Of a stretch of DNA of 64,000 nt, positions 20,560 through 29,508 are shown in pieces. Positions within the stretch are counted from its first letter, which is position 1. The number at the start of each line of letters is the position of its first letter. The stretch is from positions 1,736,001-1,800,000 of the forward strand of contig NZ_CP040709.1 of assembly GCF_005952805.1 (NCBI RefSeq), read 5' to 3'. Origin of the DNA: Inhella inkyongensis. GTDB taxonomy: Bacteria > Pseudomonadota > Gammaproteobacteria > Burkholderiales > Burkholderiaceae_C. The translations under genes were made by a program, and so were the position numbers. Under the pieces are notes generated by a model. That model was not told the DNA's origin and did no database searches. It worked only from the letters and a program-made list of their open reading frames with translations.

Positions 20560-21558
20560 TCAAATTCGATCGCGAGTGGTTTGGCGCTGGACGGCGGCGT
20601 GCGTCGCGAACCAGGTTCGGGCAGCAGCCACATCGGCCTCAATCGCTGCCGTTAGCGCTGCCAGCCCGTCGAAACGGGCTTCATCGCGCAGTTTGTGCAG
20701 GAGTTCCACGCGCACGAGTTTACCGTAGCCCCCCTCCTGCCCCAGGCCGGCGGGCCAGCCCAGGCAATGGACCTCCAGCAGCATGCGGCCGCTGTCGTCC
20801 ACGGTGGGGCGGCAACCCAGAGAGGCCACCCCCGGCAGGGCTTCAGGCCCGAGTCCATGGGTCTGCACCACAAAGATGCCGCGCGCCGCAGGCCGAGGGT
20901 GGGCGAAACGCAGGTTCAGGGTGCGAAAGCCCGCCCCCAGCGTGCGTCCGAGCTTCAAACCATGCTGCACATGCCCGCTGATGGAATAGGGGCGACCCAG
21001 CAGGCTCTGGGCCTGAGTCAGGTCGCCGGCGCGCAAGGCCTCACGCACCGCCGAACTGCTGACGCGCAGACCATGCACTTCGTAGCTCATCATGCGCGCC
21101 ACATCGAAGCCCAACTGCTGGCCCATCGCATCCAGGCTGGCGTAGTCGCCCTGGCGCTTGGCGCCAAAGCGGAAGTCGTCCCCCACCAGCACATAGCGCG
21201 CCCCTAGACCCTCCACCAAGACCTGCTCGACAAAGTCTCGTGCGCTCAAGGCGGCCAGCCGGGCATCAAAGCGTTGGATCACGACCTGATCGATGCCGCA
21301 GCGCTCCAATTCGGCCAGCTTGTCACGCAATGGGGCGATGCGGTCGGGTGCCAGCTCGGGTTTTCCCGCTAGACGCGCAAAGTGGTCGCGCGGGTGGGGC
21401 TCGAAGCTCAAGACGCAGCTGGGCACGCCGCGATGCCGGGCTTCGGAGCGCAAGAGCGCCAGCATGGCTTGGTGGCCGCGATGCACGCCGTCGAAATTGC
21501 CGATGGTCAGTGCGCAGGCAGGCGCCAGCCGGTGATGAAAGCCACGAAAGACATGCAT
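20560..21558 (-). CDS. ribF: Bifunctional riboflavin kinase / FAD synthetase
   Basis: 332-residue enzyme that makes FMN and FAD. The N-terminal nucleotidyltransferase has the [14 protein letters not shown] motif (about 18-31) and [17 protein letters not shown]. The C-terminal riboflavin kinase part has [21 protein letters not shown], followed by RGIFVV and the [11 protein letters not shown] segment. The ATG at 21558 is preferred because it starts MHVFRGF, as usual. The longer frame upstream is not conserved. It is first in the ribF-ileS-lspA cluster. Confidence 0.95.
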   Translation of the reverse strand: MHVFRGFHHRLAPACALTIGNFDGVHRGHQAMLALLRSEARHRGVPSCVLSFEPHPRDHFARLAGKPELAPDRIAPLRDKLAELERCGIDQVVIQRFDARLAALSARDFVEQVLVEGLGARYVLVGDDFRFGAKRQGDYASLDAMGQQLGFDVARMMSYEVHGLRVSSSAVREALRAGDLTQAQSLLGRPYSISGHVQHGLKLGRTLGAGFRTLNLRFAHPRPAARGIFVVQTHGLGPEALPGVASLGCRPTVDDSGRMLLEVHCLGWPAGLGQEGGYGKLVRVELLHKLRDEARFDGLAALTAAIEADVAAARTWFATHAAVQRQTTRDRI

Positions 21559-21650
21559 GGGCGGGATTATGGGAGCCGCTGCGGACCGTCTTACTGGGTG
21601 GCCCACATTGATCCATGGGCTGGAAGCCTTCGGTGCCCCAAGCGTCTAGA

Positions 21651-21675
21651 AACGAAAAAACCGCCCGAAGGCGGT
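21651..21675 (-). terminator. Intrinsic terminator after the PEP-CTERM gene
   Basis: On the minus strand ACCGCC-TTCG-GGCGGT is followed by TTTTTCGTTT. The hairpin lies about 20 nt after the stop of the PEP-CTERM gene and ends its transcript before ribF. Confidence 0.85.
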
Positions 21676-21696
21676 CCTTTGAAGCAGGCAGGGGAG

Positions 21697-22575
21697 TTAG
21701 GCCTTGCGGCGGCGCACCCATCCGGCTCCGAACAGAGCCAAACCTGCCAGCGCCAAACCTGCCGGCTCGGGCACATTGCTGGAGGCCGGAACTTTGGACG
21801 TAAACGACAAGAACTTGAAGGAGTCATTGCCCATCTCAAGCCCCGCCCCGGTACCGAAGGCAGAGTTGTAGGCCATGATCAGCCAGAAGCTGGAGGAATC
21901 GCCCGCCGCGTTGATGCTCACGGTCTGATCGGTGCCTGTGGGGCCAGTGACCGTGCCGGCGTAGTTGCCGACCAATTGCCAGCCATTCCAGCCAGCTGCG
22001 GTGGTATCGCTGTCGGAGGCCACATTGGTCGAAGCATTCACGCGCCAGTTCATGGTGCCTGCCGTTGCGCCGGTGGGCAGGGTGCCATTGCCAACCCAAC
22101 GCAGCACCGTGAAGTCATAGTCGCTACCAATCCAGCCCAAGGTCACGCTGCGCAGAATGGTGCTGTCCAGGAACTGCAGGCGAACGGCATCGGTGCGGCC
22201 ATTGTTGTCCACAGCGTGCTCGTAGCCGGGGGCCGTGCCGCTTCCCTCATTGGGGTCTGCCGTGGTGTTGCCGTGGTTGACGCCGATGCCTGACGCGCCT
22301 TGGTCGGTGAGGTTGGCGGCCCGCCAGGTACCGGTGGTGCTCGTCGAGGTGCCCGTGGCGGCGTTGGACCAGCCGGTCACCGTGGCGGTTGTGCCAGCGC
22401 CGTTTGCGTCAGTTGCCGCATTGATGGTGCAGGAGGGGGTGGCGCTGAAGGACGAGCAGCTGCCACCGGTGGTGGTCTTGTTCCAGGTTGCGGCCTGGGC
22501 GGAGGCCGCCGCGACACCTAGCGAGATGACAGCGGTCGCCTTGACGAGGCTGCTGAGGCGCTGATGGGTGATCAT
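21697..22575 (-). CDS. PEP-CTERM sorting-domain exported protein
   Basis: Secreted protein of 292 aa. A signal peptide (about 1-29, ending ASAQA) precedes a Thr/Ser/Gly-rich beta-type body with several Asp/Asn-rich stretches. At the C-terminus, VPEPAGLALAGLALFGAGWV plus RRRKA is a complete exosortase tag: Pro-Glu-Pro, hydrophobic helix, basic end. The body holds Cys pairs (SCSSF, SCTIN). The body's function is unknown. The ATG at 22575 has GGAG upstream. A strong sigma-54 promoter match lies 47 bp before the start, fitting known RpoN control of this protein class. No exosortase gene is in the window. Confidence 0.9.
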   Translation of the reverse strand: MITHQRLSSLVKATAVISLGVAAASAQAATWNKTTTGGSCSSFSATPSCTINAATDANGAGTTATVTGWSNAATGTSTSTTGTWRAANLTDQGASGIGVNHGNTTADPNEGSGTAPGYEHAVDNNGRTDAVRLQFLDSTILRSVTLGWIGSDYDFTVLRWVGNGTLPTGATAGTMNWRVNASTNVASDSDTTAAGWNGWQLVGNYAGTVTGPTGTDQTVSINAAGDSSSFWLIMAYNSAFGTGAGLEMGNDSFKFLSFTSKVPASSNVPEPAGLALAGLALFGAGWVRRRKA

Positions 22576-22621
22576 GGTGTGCTCCGTGTTTGCTTTGAAT
22601 GACTGAGGTTTGACTGGATCC

Positions 22622-22637
22622 AGCAAGTTTCAGGCCA
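22622..22637 (-). promoter_or_regulatory. Sigma-54 (-24/-12) promoter of the PEP-CTERM gene
   Basis: On the minus strand TGGCCTGAAACTTGCT matches the TGGCACG-N4-TTGCW consensus, with the GG and GC doublets at the exact required spacing and a preceding C. Transcription would begin near 22611, leaving about a 36-nt leader with the ribosome site. PrsK/PrsR and RpoN are known to control PEP-CTERM genes in other betaproteobacteria; those regulators are not seen here. Confidence 0.65.
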
Positions 22638-22746
22638 GATGGAACTTTCCTGTTTGCCGGTCACGGAGATCATGGGAGTCCCACTCACTCGTCAAGGCCT
22701 CTTTGGGATCGAACTGTAAACTTTCGCGACAGGCAGGCTGCCCCCC

Positions 22747-25542
22747 TCACTTGAGGGCCTGCATCAGCGCCTGTGCTTCTTTCACGCTTTCCAGCCCTGC
22801 GGGGGCGGCCAAAGCGGCGCTGACCTCGGTCTTGGCCTCGGCCGAGCGTCCCAACTTATGCAGGACCGCCGCCAGATGAAAGCGGATTTCCGCGTGGTCC
22901 GGTGCTCGCAGTCGGGCGTCTCGCAGCAGGCCCAGCGCCTTTTCGTTCTCTCCTTTGTGATGCAGGATCCAGGCATAGGTGTCGAGCACCAGCGGCATTT
23001 GCGGAGCGGCTTTGACGGCCTTCTCCGCCAACTGCAGGGCCTCGCTCACTTCTGACTGGCGCAAGCGCACCTGTGCCAAGTTGTTGAGCAATTGGGCGTC
23101 ATTGGGGCGGGCTTGAAGGAGTTGTTCGTAATGGCTGCGGGACGGAGCCAGTTGTCCCTGGGCCGCGAGGCTTTCCGCCAGGGCCAGACGGACGGTGTGA
23201 TCTTTCGGCCTTGATCGCAACCAGGATTCGGCCAGCTGCCGGCTGCTGGCTTGCGCTGCGGCTCCAGGGTGCAGCATGAGGCGCATCACGGTGGCCGTCG
23301 AGGGCTGCAATTCATGGGCTTTGCGCAATGAGGCCAGCGCCTGCTCGGGCAGACGCTTGGCCATGGACAACTCGGCAGCCAGCAGATGGGTTCTGGCTTG
23401 CTTGGGCCGGACTTCCATCAGTGTGGACAGGTATTTGGCTGCTTCGGTGATCCCGCCGCGGTCGATCTCTGCCGAGGCCATCAGGGTCAGAGCGTCTGCG
23501 TGCTTGGGTTGCTGCTCGAGCACCTTGCTCAGCGTAAAGACTGCGCCAGCCAGGTCACCCACTTGAATCTGCAGTCCGGCAATCTCGGCGTAGGCATCTG
23601 CGTTGAAGGGTAGGTGACGGCCGGTTTGAACCAAGTAGGTTTTGGCGGCTGACATTTGGCCATTGGCCATCAACGTGCGGGCATAGGCCATCAAGGCCAA
23701 TGGGTCATCTGGGCCTTTGGCCAAAAGGGCTTTGGCAGCCTCCATGGCCTTGGCTGCGTCATTGCGCTTGAGCCGCAAGTCGATCAACGCCAGGCCAGGG
23801 CGCAAGTCCTTGGGGGCCGCGACGGTGATGGCTCGCTCCAGCCAGCGTTCGGCCTGGTCAATGCGGTCCAGTCGCATCTGCAGGCTGGCGAGTTCCAACA
23901 AGGGTTCGACCAGCTTTTCCTCGGTGCGATGCAAGGCTTCCAGCCGGCTCAGGGCAGCAGCGGGATTGCCGGTGCGGGCTTCCAGGCGGGCCAAACTCAT
24001 CGTGGCCTCGTGGAGCTTGGGGTCCAGCTTGAGCGCCCGCTCAAAGCTGCTGCGGGCGCCCGCGGCATCGGACTGCGCTGCCAGCACCATGCCCAGCAAG
24101 TGATGCAGGCTCGCCTGTTGGGGCTGAGCCTGCACCAAGCTCTTGGCAACGGGCAAGGCCTTGGTCAATTGCTTGCTGCGCAAGTACAGCATGGTGAGTG
24201 AAACGCCGGTTGCGGTGTGGCCCGGCTGGCTCTTCCAAGCGCGCTCTAACTCTTGCTGGGCGGTGTCAATCTTGCCCATTCGCAGCATGGAAAGGCCTAA
24301 GACGGAGTGGAGTTCGGCGCTGTCTTTGCTGCGCAGCGCCTGTTCCATCAATTGGACGGCTTTAGTGTGGCGGCCCTGGGTCGAATGGGCCGAGGCCAGC
24401 AACGCGGCGGCCTGGAAGTCCTGGGGAACCTGACGCAAATAGGTTTCCAGCATCTGCACACCGTTCTCGACCTCGCCCTCGCGCATCAAGATCTGGGCCA
24501 GCAACTTCGCAGACGGATTGCGGGGCTGCAGCTTGACCACAGATTCCAGATAGGGCCTGGCCTTGCCGGGTTCATTCAATGCGTAATGGGCCAGTCCGCC
24601 CAGCATCAACACCTGCGGTCGGAAGCGCAGGAATTCCGCAGGCGCACTTCCGAGCAATTCAGTAACGCGGCGCATGGCGGCCAGCGAAGCGGCGCGATTG
24701 CCCTCGGCTTCAGAGATCAGAGCACTCAGGTAGTCGGCGCGGGGGTCTTTAGGACTCTTCTTGCGGGCCAAGTCGATGTCCGCACGTGCGCGCCCCAGAT
24801 TCTTTCGATCCAAGGCGATGCCGGCCCGGGCCACGAGTGCTTCCAAATGCTCTGGCGCTTGCGCCAGTGCGCGGTCGTAGTGCGACAGGGCGGCATCCAG
24901 TTGACCCTTGGCATGGAACACGCTGGCCAGGCTGTAAAGCGCGTCAGAGTCATTGGGTTTGAGCTGCAAGGCTCGTTCGCTGGCCCGCTGCGCCGCATCA
25001 AAGGCTTGGGCGCGCAAGTGCAGAGGCACTTCGGCCAGCCAGACCTGCGGGTCGCCGGGCGCCAGCCCTCGGGCTTGTTCGATCAGGGCGAGGGCTTTGC
25101 GCTCGTCACCGAGATCGATCCGAGCGGCCGCATGAATGAGGATGAGTTGGGCCAGTACATCATTGGGCAGGCCTTCCAGGCGCAGCGCAGGATCGTCGAC
25201 CAGCTTGAGCTGCTGCCCGAGCGCCATCATGGCCTTGCCCAGCGGCAGAACCACCTCTGTGCGGCTGGCGCCCAGAGCCAGGGCTTCCTGCAAGGCCGCC
25301 TCGGCGGCGCCGGGGTTGCCGGACTCCAGCGACACCTTGCCGAGCAGCAGGTGGGCGGGCAGGAACTTTCGGTCCTCCTGCAGCGCATTGCGAACCTGCA
25401 CGGCGGCGCCTTCAAGGTCCTTGGAGGCGTAGCGCTTGAGGGCGTCTTCGAAATAGCGGCTGGTCTTGGGAGACTGCGCCGATGCGTTCGAGCAGATGAG
25501 GCAAAGGGCAGCCAGCAGACTGAATAGAGGGCGATGGCTCAT
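22747..25542 (-). CDS. prsT: PrsT-like TPR-repeat protein of the PEP-CTERM system
   Basis: Exported 931-residue protein made almost wholly of tetratricopeptide repeats after a signal peptide (about 1-22, LLAALCLICSNASAQ). Its length, its start (SRYFEDALKRYASKDLEGAAVQVRNALQ) and repeat pattern fit the PEP-CTERM/XrtA-system TPR family, often called PrsT. Those members are usually lipoproteins; here no proper lipobox is visible, since the Cys follows Leu rather than Ala or Gly. It likely scaffolds export or exopolysaccharide assembly in the periplasm. It lies 10 nt after the retropepsin-like gene and 171 bp before the PEP-CTERM protein gene. The name is by family resemblance. Confidence 0.75.
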   Translation of the reverse strand: MSHRPLFSLLAALCLICSNASAQSPKTSRYFEDALKRYASKDLEGAAVQVRNALQEDRKFLPAHLLLGKVSLESGNPGAAEAALQEALALGASRTEVVLPLGKAMMALGQQLKLVDDPALRLEGLPNDVLAQLILIHAAARIDLGDERKALALIEQARGLAPGDPQVWLAEVPLHLRAQAFDAAQRASERALQLKPNDSDALYSLASVFHAKGQLDAALSHYDRALAQAPEHLEALVARAGIALDRKNLGRARADIDLARKKSPKDPRADYLSALISEAEGNRAASLAAMRRVTELLGSAPAEFLRFRPQVLMLGGLAHYALNEPGKARPYLESVVKLQPRNPSAKLLAQILMREGEVENGVQMLETYLRQVPQDFQAAALLASAHSTQGRHTKAVQLMEQALRSKDSAELHSVLGLSMLRMGKIDTAQQELERAWKSQPGHTATGVSLTMLYLRSKQLTKALPVAKSLVQAQPQQASLHHLLGMVLAAQSDAAGARSSFERALKLDPKLHEATMSLARLEARTGNPAAALSRLEALHRTEEKLVEPLLELASLQMRLDRIDQAERWLERAITVAAPKDLRPGLALIDLRLKRNDAAKAMEAAKALLAKGPDDPLALMAYARTLMANGQMSAAKTYLVQTGRHLPFNADAYAEIAGLQIQVGDLAGAVFTLSKVLEQQPKHADALTLMASAEIDRGGITEAAKYLSTLMEVRPKQARTHLLAAELSMAKRLPEQALASLRKAHELQPSTATVMRLMLHPGAAAQASSRQLAESWLRSRPKDHTVRLALAESLAAQGQLAPSRSHYEQLLQARPNDAQLLNNLAQVRLRQSEVSEALQLAEKAVKAAPQMPLVLDTYAWILHHKGENEKALGLLRDARLRAPDHAEIRFHLAAVLHKLGRSAEAKTEVSAALAAPAGLESVKEAQALMQALK

Positions 25543-25552
25543 TGCGAGGCGC

Positions 25553-26191
25553 TCAAAAGCGCCGCTCCAAGGTCATGACGTCGTTCTCGCGCTTCATCTG
25601 AAAGCGCGACAGGAAGCTGTTGCCCAGCAAGGCATAGGGCATGGGGGCGCTGCTGACGGTGGCTTCGACGCCTCCGACCTCGACTTCGCCGATGCGCACC
25701 CTGTCCAGGGTCAGCAGATAGGCCGGTACCGTGCCATTGGCGGTGCCCACCATGATCTGGCGGGCGTTCTGCAGCTTCAGGCCCATGCGCCGGGCGTCGG
25801 CCATGCTCAGGGCCACCGTCGTGGCACCGGTGTCCACCATGAACTGGATGGCGTGGCCATTGACGCTGCCTTCGGCCATGAAGTGCCCCCCTGGACCCGC
25901 GTTCAACACAATGCGCCCCCCCCGTCCTCCGCCGCCGGCCTGGGCCACCGGAGCCGCCCCCAACTGCAGCAGCAATCGCTGCCCCTCGGCTTCGACCACG
26001 GCGCGACCCTCGCCGACTTCCAGCAGCTTGACGCCGCCCACGCTCTGGCCCACCCGCACGGTGCGCACCTGACCGTCGATCACCAACAGCGCGGCGGACT
26101 GCCCGAGGCTGCCGTTCAAACTGACCTGCGGCGCGGCCAAGCTGCCCGATGCAGCCAGCAAAAAGAGCAGGGCGCGAAGGGCGGTTTTCAT
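25553..26191 (-). CDS. Retropepsin-like aspartic protease (TIGR02281 type)
   Basis: Exported single-domain aspartic protease of 212 aa. A signal peptide (1-20) precedes a region resembling the GspC/PilP-like N-domain (VRVGQSVGGVKLLEVGEGRA). A Gly/Arg-rich linker (about 85-93) leads to the catalytic domain. Asp120 is in FMVDTGATTVALS, and the family's closing motif is LLGNSFLSRF. Such proteins act as dimers. It is 15 nt downstream of yajQ and 10 nt upstream of the TPR gene, so the three are probably co-transcribed; substrates are unknown. Confidence 0.85.
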   Translation of the reverse strand: MKTALRALLFLLAASGSLAAPQVSLNGSLGQSAALLVIDGQVRTVRVGQSVGGVKLLEVGEGRAVVEAEGQRLLLQLGAAPVAQAGGGGRGGRIVLNAGPGGHFMAEGSVNGHAIQFMVDTGATTVALSMADARRMGLKLQNARQIMVGTANGTVPAYLLTLDRVRIGEVEVGGVEATVSSAPMPYALLGNSFLSRFQMKRENDVMTLERRF

Positions 26192-26206
26192 GATGGCGGC
26201 CTGGGT

Positions 26207-26707
26207 TCAGTCGCGGTAATTGGTGAAGGTCAGCGGCGTGTCTTCGATTTCCTTGCGCAGCACCGCCTGAGTGGCTTGCAGGGCGTCGCGGTCCTTGCCG
26301 GTGACGCGCACGGCGTCGCCCTGGATGCTGGCTTGCACCTTGATCTTGCTGTCCTTGATCTTGGCCACGATCTTCTTGGCCAGGTCACTGGGAATGCCGT
26401 TGCGCACGGTGTAGACCTTGCGCACCTTGTCGCCGCCCAGCTTTTCGAGTTTGGCGCTGCGGTCGAAATAGGTGATCGAGACCTTGCGCTTGGTCATTTT
26501 GTCCAGCAGCACGGCCTCCAGCTGCTCGATCTGGAAGTCCGAGTCGCCGGTCATCTCGATGCTGGACTCCTTGTCCTTGCCCTTGAGTTCGACCTTGGCG
26601 CCGGTGCCCTTGAAGTCGAATCGGGTGCCCACTTCTTTGGCGGCGTTGTCCACGCCATTGCGGATTTCAACCAGATCGGGTTCGAGTACGGCGTCAAAAG
26701 AAGGCAT
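26207..26707 (-). CDS. yajQ: YajQ family nucleotide-binding protein
   Basis: Cytoplasmic 166-residue protein with two ferredoxin-like halves. The N-terminus (MPSFDAVLEPDLVEIRNGVD) and the end (DTPLTFTNYRD) are near-universal in the family. KTKRKV-like KMTKRKVSITYFD and SKIKVQASIQGDAVRVTGKDRD are also typical. Members bind RNA or cyclic di-GMP in some bacteria (XC_3703 in Xanthomonas). It diverges from murB with 43 bp between starts and is followed closely by the protease and PrsT-like genes, where c-di-GMP control of an export system would make sense. That link is inferred. Confidence 0.95.
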   Translation of the reverse strand: MPSFDAVLEPDLVEIRNGVDNAAKEVGTRFDFKGTGAKVELKGKDKESSIEMTGDSDFQIEQLEAVLLDKMTKRKVSITYFDRSAKLEKLGGDKVRKVYTVRNGIPSDLAKKIVAKIKDSKIKVQASIQGDAVRVTGKDRDALQATQAVLRKEIEDTPLTFTNYRD

Positions 26708-26750
26708 GGGTCAGCTATCCATAGTTGTAGAGCAGGGACAATTCTCCGCG

Positions 26751-27785
26751 ATGACGACCCCCAAGCCTGAGCCAAGCGTCGAGAGCGACGTCGACCTGCG
26801 ACCCTACAACAGCTTCGGCCTGCCGGCGCGGGCGCGCCGCTTGGTGCGCATTCGTCAGGAGTCCGACCTGCGCTGGGTGGTCAACCACCCGGACTGGGGC
26901 CGGGCCAGCAAGTTCATCTTGGGCGGCGGCAGCAATCTGGTGCTCACCCGCGACCTGCAGCCCCTGGTGCTGAAGGTCGAGGTGCCGGGCCTGCGTCTGC
27001 TGGATGCCGGCGAGGACTGGGTCATCGAGGCGGGAGCGGGCGAGCGCTGGCACGATCTGGTGGCCTGGAGCCTGGCCCAGGGCGCGCCGGGGCTGGAAAA
27101 CATGGCCCTGATTCCTGGCACGGTGGGCGCCTCGCCGGTGCAGAACATCGGCGCCTACGGCATGGAGCTCAAGGACCACTTCGAGAGCCTGGACACCCTG
27201 GATCTGATGACGGGACGTGTTGTGACCCTGGACCGTGCGGCCTGCCACTTTGGCTATCGGGATTCGGTGTTCAAGCAGCACTTGGCCGGGCGCAGCGTGA
27301 TCCTGCGTGTGCGATTGCGCCTGCCCAAAGCCTGGCGGCCCAAGATGGACTATCTGGATCTGCAGCGCGCCGCCGAGGCCGCGGGCGTTTCAGAGCCCAC
27401 ACCGAGCCAGATCTTTGACTGGGTGTGCAGCATCCGCAGCGCCAAGCTGCCCGACCCGGCGGTGATTGGCAACGCGGGCAGTTTTTTCAAGAACCCGGTG
27501 GTCAGCGAGGCGGTCTGCCGCGAGGTCATTGCGCGCGACCCGCACATCGTGCATTACCCGCTCGAGGATGGTCGCTTCAAGTTGGCCGCCGGCTGGCTGA
27601 TCGACGCCTGCGGCTGGAAGGGCAAGGGTGTGGGCGGCGCGGCCGTGTACGAGAAGCAGGCCCTGGTGCTGATCAACCGCGGCGAGGCGCGCGGCGCCGA
27701 GGTGCTGACCCTGGCCCAGGCCATCCAGGCTTCGGTGTTCGCCCGTTTTGGCATCCGGCTGGAGCCCGAGCCAGTGGTGATTTAG
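26751..27785 (+). CDS. murB: UDP-N-acetylenolpyruvoylglucosamine reductase
   Basis: FAD enzyme of 344 aa that makes UDP-MurNAc for peptidoglycan. The start ATG at 26751 gives the usual beginning of the FAD-binding domain (DLRPYNSFGLPARARRLVRI). LGGGSNLVL and NMALIPGTVGASPVQNIGAYG bind the cofactor. The catalytic Ser244 is in GNAGSFFKNP, and the closing Glu is in RLEPEPVV. It is the E. coli (type I) form. The stop overlaps the stop of the following minus-strand gene by 4 nt. Confidence 0.96.
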   Translation: MTTPKPEPSVESDVDLRPYNSFGLPARARRLVRIRQESDLRWVVNHPDWGRASKFILGGGSNLVLTRDLQPLVLKVEVPGLRLLDAGEDWVIEAGAGERWHDLVAWSLAQGAPGLENMALIPGTVGASPVQNIGAYGMELKDHFESLDTLDLMTGRVVTLDRAACHFGYRDSVFKQHLAGRSVILRVRLRLPKAWRPKMDYLDLQRAAEAAGVSEPTPSQIFDWVCSIRSAKLPDPAVIGNAGSFFKNPVVSEAVCREVIARDPHIVHYPLEDGRFKLAAGWLIDACGWKGKGVGGAAVYEKQALVLINRGEARGAEVLTLAQAIQASVFARFGIRLEPEPVVI

Positions 27786-28261
27786 CGCCGCCAGTTCAGG
27801 GCTGGCCCGCAGTCCTGGGCCTGCGATTGATGCTGGCTGCGCGGGCGCGGCGGGCGTCCTTGGCTCATCACATCGTGCCAGGTCCAGGCTGCTTGCAAGC
27901 GGTAGCTTCCGGGTGCTGTCAGGTCGAACGCATCAGCCAGGCGCAACGCGGCCTGGGTGCTCTCGCCGGGACGCAGGCGCAGGTAGTCGTCGCGTTCGGG
28001 TTCACCGCGCTTGGCCTGTGCACCTTGGTAAGGCAGTTCCACGTCATCACGCCAGACGCGCACCATGGGCGCGAACCATGCGCCTTCCCAAGGGCTGCCC
28101 CAGCGCAGCAGGTAGAGGGTGCGCGCGCCCGTGTTGTGCAGACGGGCGCGCAGCCAGGGGTCTTGGGCGTCGATGGCGGCCAATTCACAGCGCAACATCG
28201 GGCTGGCACTCCAGGCAGTACTTGAAGAGAGCAGCAAGCCCCCGAAGGCTCGCCGGTTCAT
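27782..28261 (-). CDS. Exported protein resembling the N-domain of the adjacent M35 proteases
   Basis: 159-residue exported protein with a signal peptide starting NRRAFGGLLLSSSTAWSA. A GTG 24 bp upstream is an alternative start. Its body follows the N-terminal domain of the two M35 proteases next door: NTG...LLRW, then VWRDDVELPYQGAQAKRG, DDYLRLRPGES and AFDLTAPGSYRL align in order with NTN..LLQRQ, YRDGQRVAYTGPLAKR, DEHVRLAAGAT and AYDLSRNGRYSV. There is no HExxH domain. It may be a stand-alone propeptide-type inhibitor or folding helper for the proteases. Function is inferred only from this likeness. Confidence 0.7.
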   Translation of the reverse strand: MNRRAFGGLLLSSSTAWSASPMLRCELAAIDAQDPWLRARLHNTGARTLYLLRWGSPWEGAWFAPMVRVWRDDVELPYQGAQAKRGEPERDDYLRLRPGESTQAALRLADAFDLTAPGSYRLQAAWTWHDVMSQGRPPRPRSQHQSQAQDCGPALNWRR

Positions 28262-28296
28262 GAGTGAGTTCGGGGGCTGTTTCACGGTCAGGGGGC

Positions 28297-29334
28297 TTAA
28301 GGCAGGCTGGGCGTGTTCTCAGCGAAGTACTCGTGGTTGTCGCTGTTGTCCACGGCCTTGTTGGGGTCGCTGATGGCGAGATTGGCGGCGGCGGTCTGAC
28401 CATAGGCCCAGTCGTCGGTGCCGGCGATGACGTTGAAATGCATCATCTCGTGCACCAGGGTGCCGGCCTTGCTGTCCGTGCCCGTCATCGGGGCGTTCCA
28501 GAAGGCGCCGCAGACGTAGATCTTGTAGGGCTGGTTGGGGTAGACGTAGGCAAAGGTGTTGCGCGTCTTGCAACTGCAGTCCAGCGTCAGCGCAGCGCCC
28601 TGGAAGGCGTCGCGAACCTCCGCGAAGTTGCTGGCCACGGTGTTCCAGCGGCTGCTGGTGTAGGTGCCGAACCACTTCACATAGCGCGCCGTGCCCGAGC
28701 CGGCGCCGCTCAGATAGCTGGCCGATTGGCTGGAATAGGTGGTGGCCGCCGCCACGGCATTGGCCAGGGTCTTTTGCTGGCTGGCCTTGCACGCGCCGGT
28801 GTAGCTGATGCTGGCGGCGGCCGGGGAGATCGGGGGCAGGGCGGCGGTTTGCACGCGTTCGCTGCGGCCTTCAAGCCACAAGTAAAGCGGCTCGGACTTC
28901 AGTGCCGGCAGCCCCATGCCGTGGCCGGCGCGGCTTTGGTACTCGACGCTGTAGCGGCCATTGCGACTCAGGTCATAGGCCTGGGTCAGCTCGACCGTGT
29001 AGTTCAGCGTGGCGCCAGCGGCCAGGCGCACGTGTTCGTCGGCCTGTGGCGCCATGCGCTTGGCCAGCGGGCCGGTGTAGGCCACGCGTTGGCCATCGCG
29101 GTAGATGGTGAAGAGCGCACCGGCCAATTCATCGCTGGGCAATTGGCGCTGCAGCAATTGCACCGGGTGGCGGTTGGTGTTGGTCACGCTGACCTGCAAC
29201 ACCACATCCACATCGCCCTGCAGTTGTTGTTGTGCCGCCGTGAGCCGCACCTGAACGCCTTGGCCAGGGTTGGCCTGAACGGCGCCTGCCAGCAGGCTGC
29301 TGGCGCAAACAATCCCGAGAACAGCGAATTTCAT
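28297..29334 (-). CDS. Secreted M35 (aspzincin) metalloendopeptidase, copy 1
   Basis: Secreted zinc protease of 345 aa. A signal peptide (1-21, ending AVQA) precedes an N-terminal beta domain (about 25-155), a Ser/Ala linker and the catalytic domain (about 175-345). The zinc site is HEMMH at 295-299 with the aspzincin motif GTDDWAYG at 305-312, where Asp308 is the third ligand. Cys residues in LDCSCK and YVCGAFW probably form disulfides. Members cut at Lys or basic sites (Lys-N, deuterolysin). AGGAGA lies before the ATG. A perfect CRP-type box is about 50 bp upstream. Copy 2 lies just upstream on the same strand, behind its own terminator. Confidence 0.9.
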   Translation of the reverse strand: MKFAVLGIVCASSLLAGAVQANPGQGVQVRLTAAQQQLQGDVDVVLQVSVTNTNRHPVQLLQRQLPSDELAGALFTIYRDGQRVAYTGPLAKRMAPQADEHVRLAAGATLNYTVELTQAYDLSRNGRYSVEYQSRAGHGMGLPALKSEPLYLWLEGRSERVQTAALPPISPAAASISYTGACKASQQKTLANAVAAATTYSSQSASYLSGAGSGTARYVKWFGTYTSSRWNTVASNFAEVRDAFQGAALTLDCSCKTRNTFAYVYPNQPYKIYVCGAFWNAPMTGTDSKAGTLVHEMMHFNVIAGTDDWAYGQTAAANLAISDPNKAVDNSDNHEYFAENTPSLP

Positions 29335-29381
29335 GCGGTCTCCTGTAGAGGGCTTGTGGCCCGGTTGGGGAGGCTTGATTC

Positions 29382-29397
29382 TGTGAACTTCATCACA
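29382..29397. promoter_or_regulatory. CRP/Vfr-type box upstream of M35 copy 1
   Basis: TGTGA-ACTTCA-TCACA is a perfect TGTGA-N6-TCACA palindrome, centred about 55 bp before the copy-1 ATG. It could bind a CRP-family regulator (CRP, Vfr or Clp). Such a protease gene under cAMP-type control would be reasonable. No -35/-10 pair could be fixed near it. Confidence 0.5.
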
Positions 29398-29451
29398 CTG
29401 CGGCGCCCGGGTTGACCCTCCCGCGAGGGTTTCCGATGGCCGGGCAGACCC

Positions 29452-29491
29452 TGAAATGAAAAACGCCGCCGGGCACCAGCCGGGCGGCGTT
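29452..29491 (-). terminator. Intrinsic terminator after M35 copy 2
   Basis: On the minus strand AACGCCGCC and GGCGGCGTT form a 9-bp stem with a 12-nt loop, followed by TTTCATTTC. It lies 18 nt after the copy-2 stop and separates the two protease transcripts. Confidence 0.85.
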
Positions 29492-29508
29492 ACGGGATCG
29501 ATGGAAGA

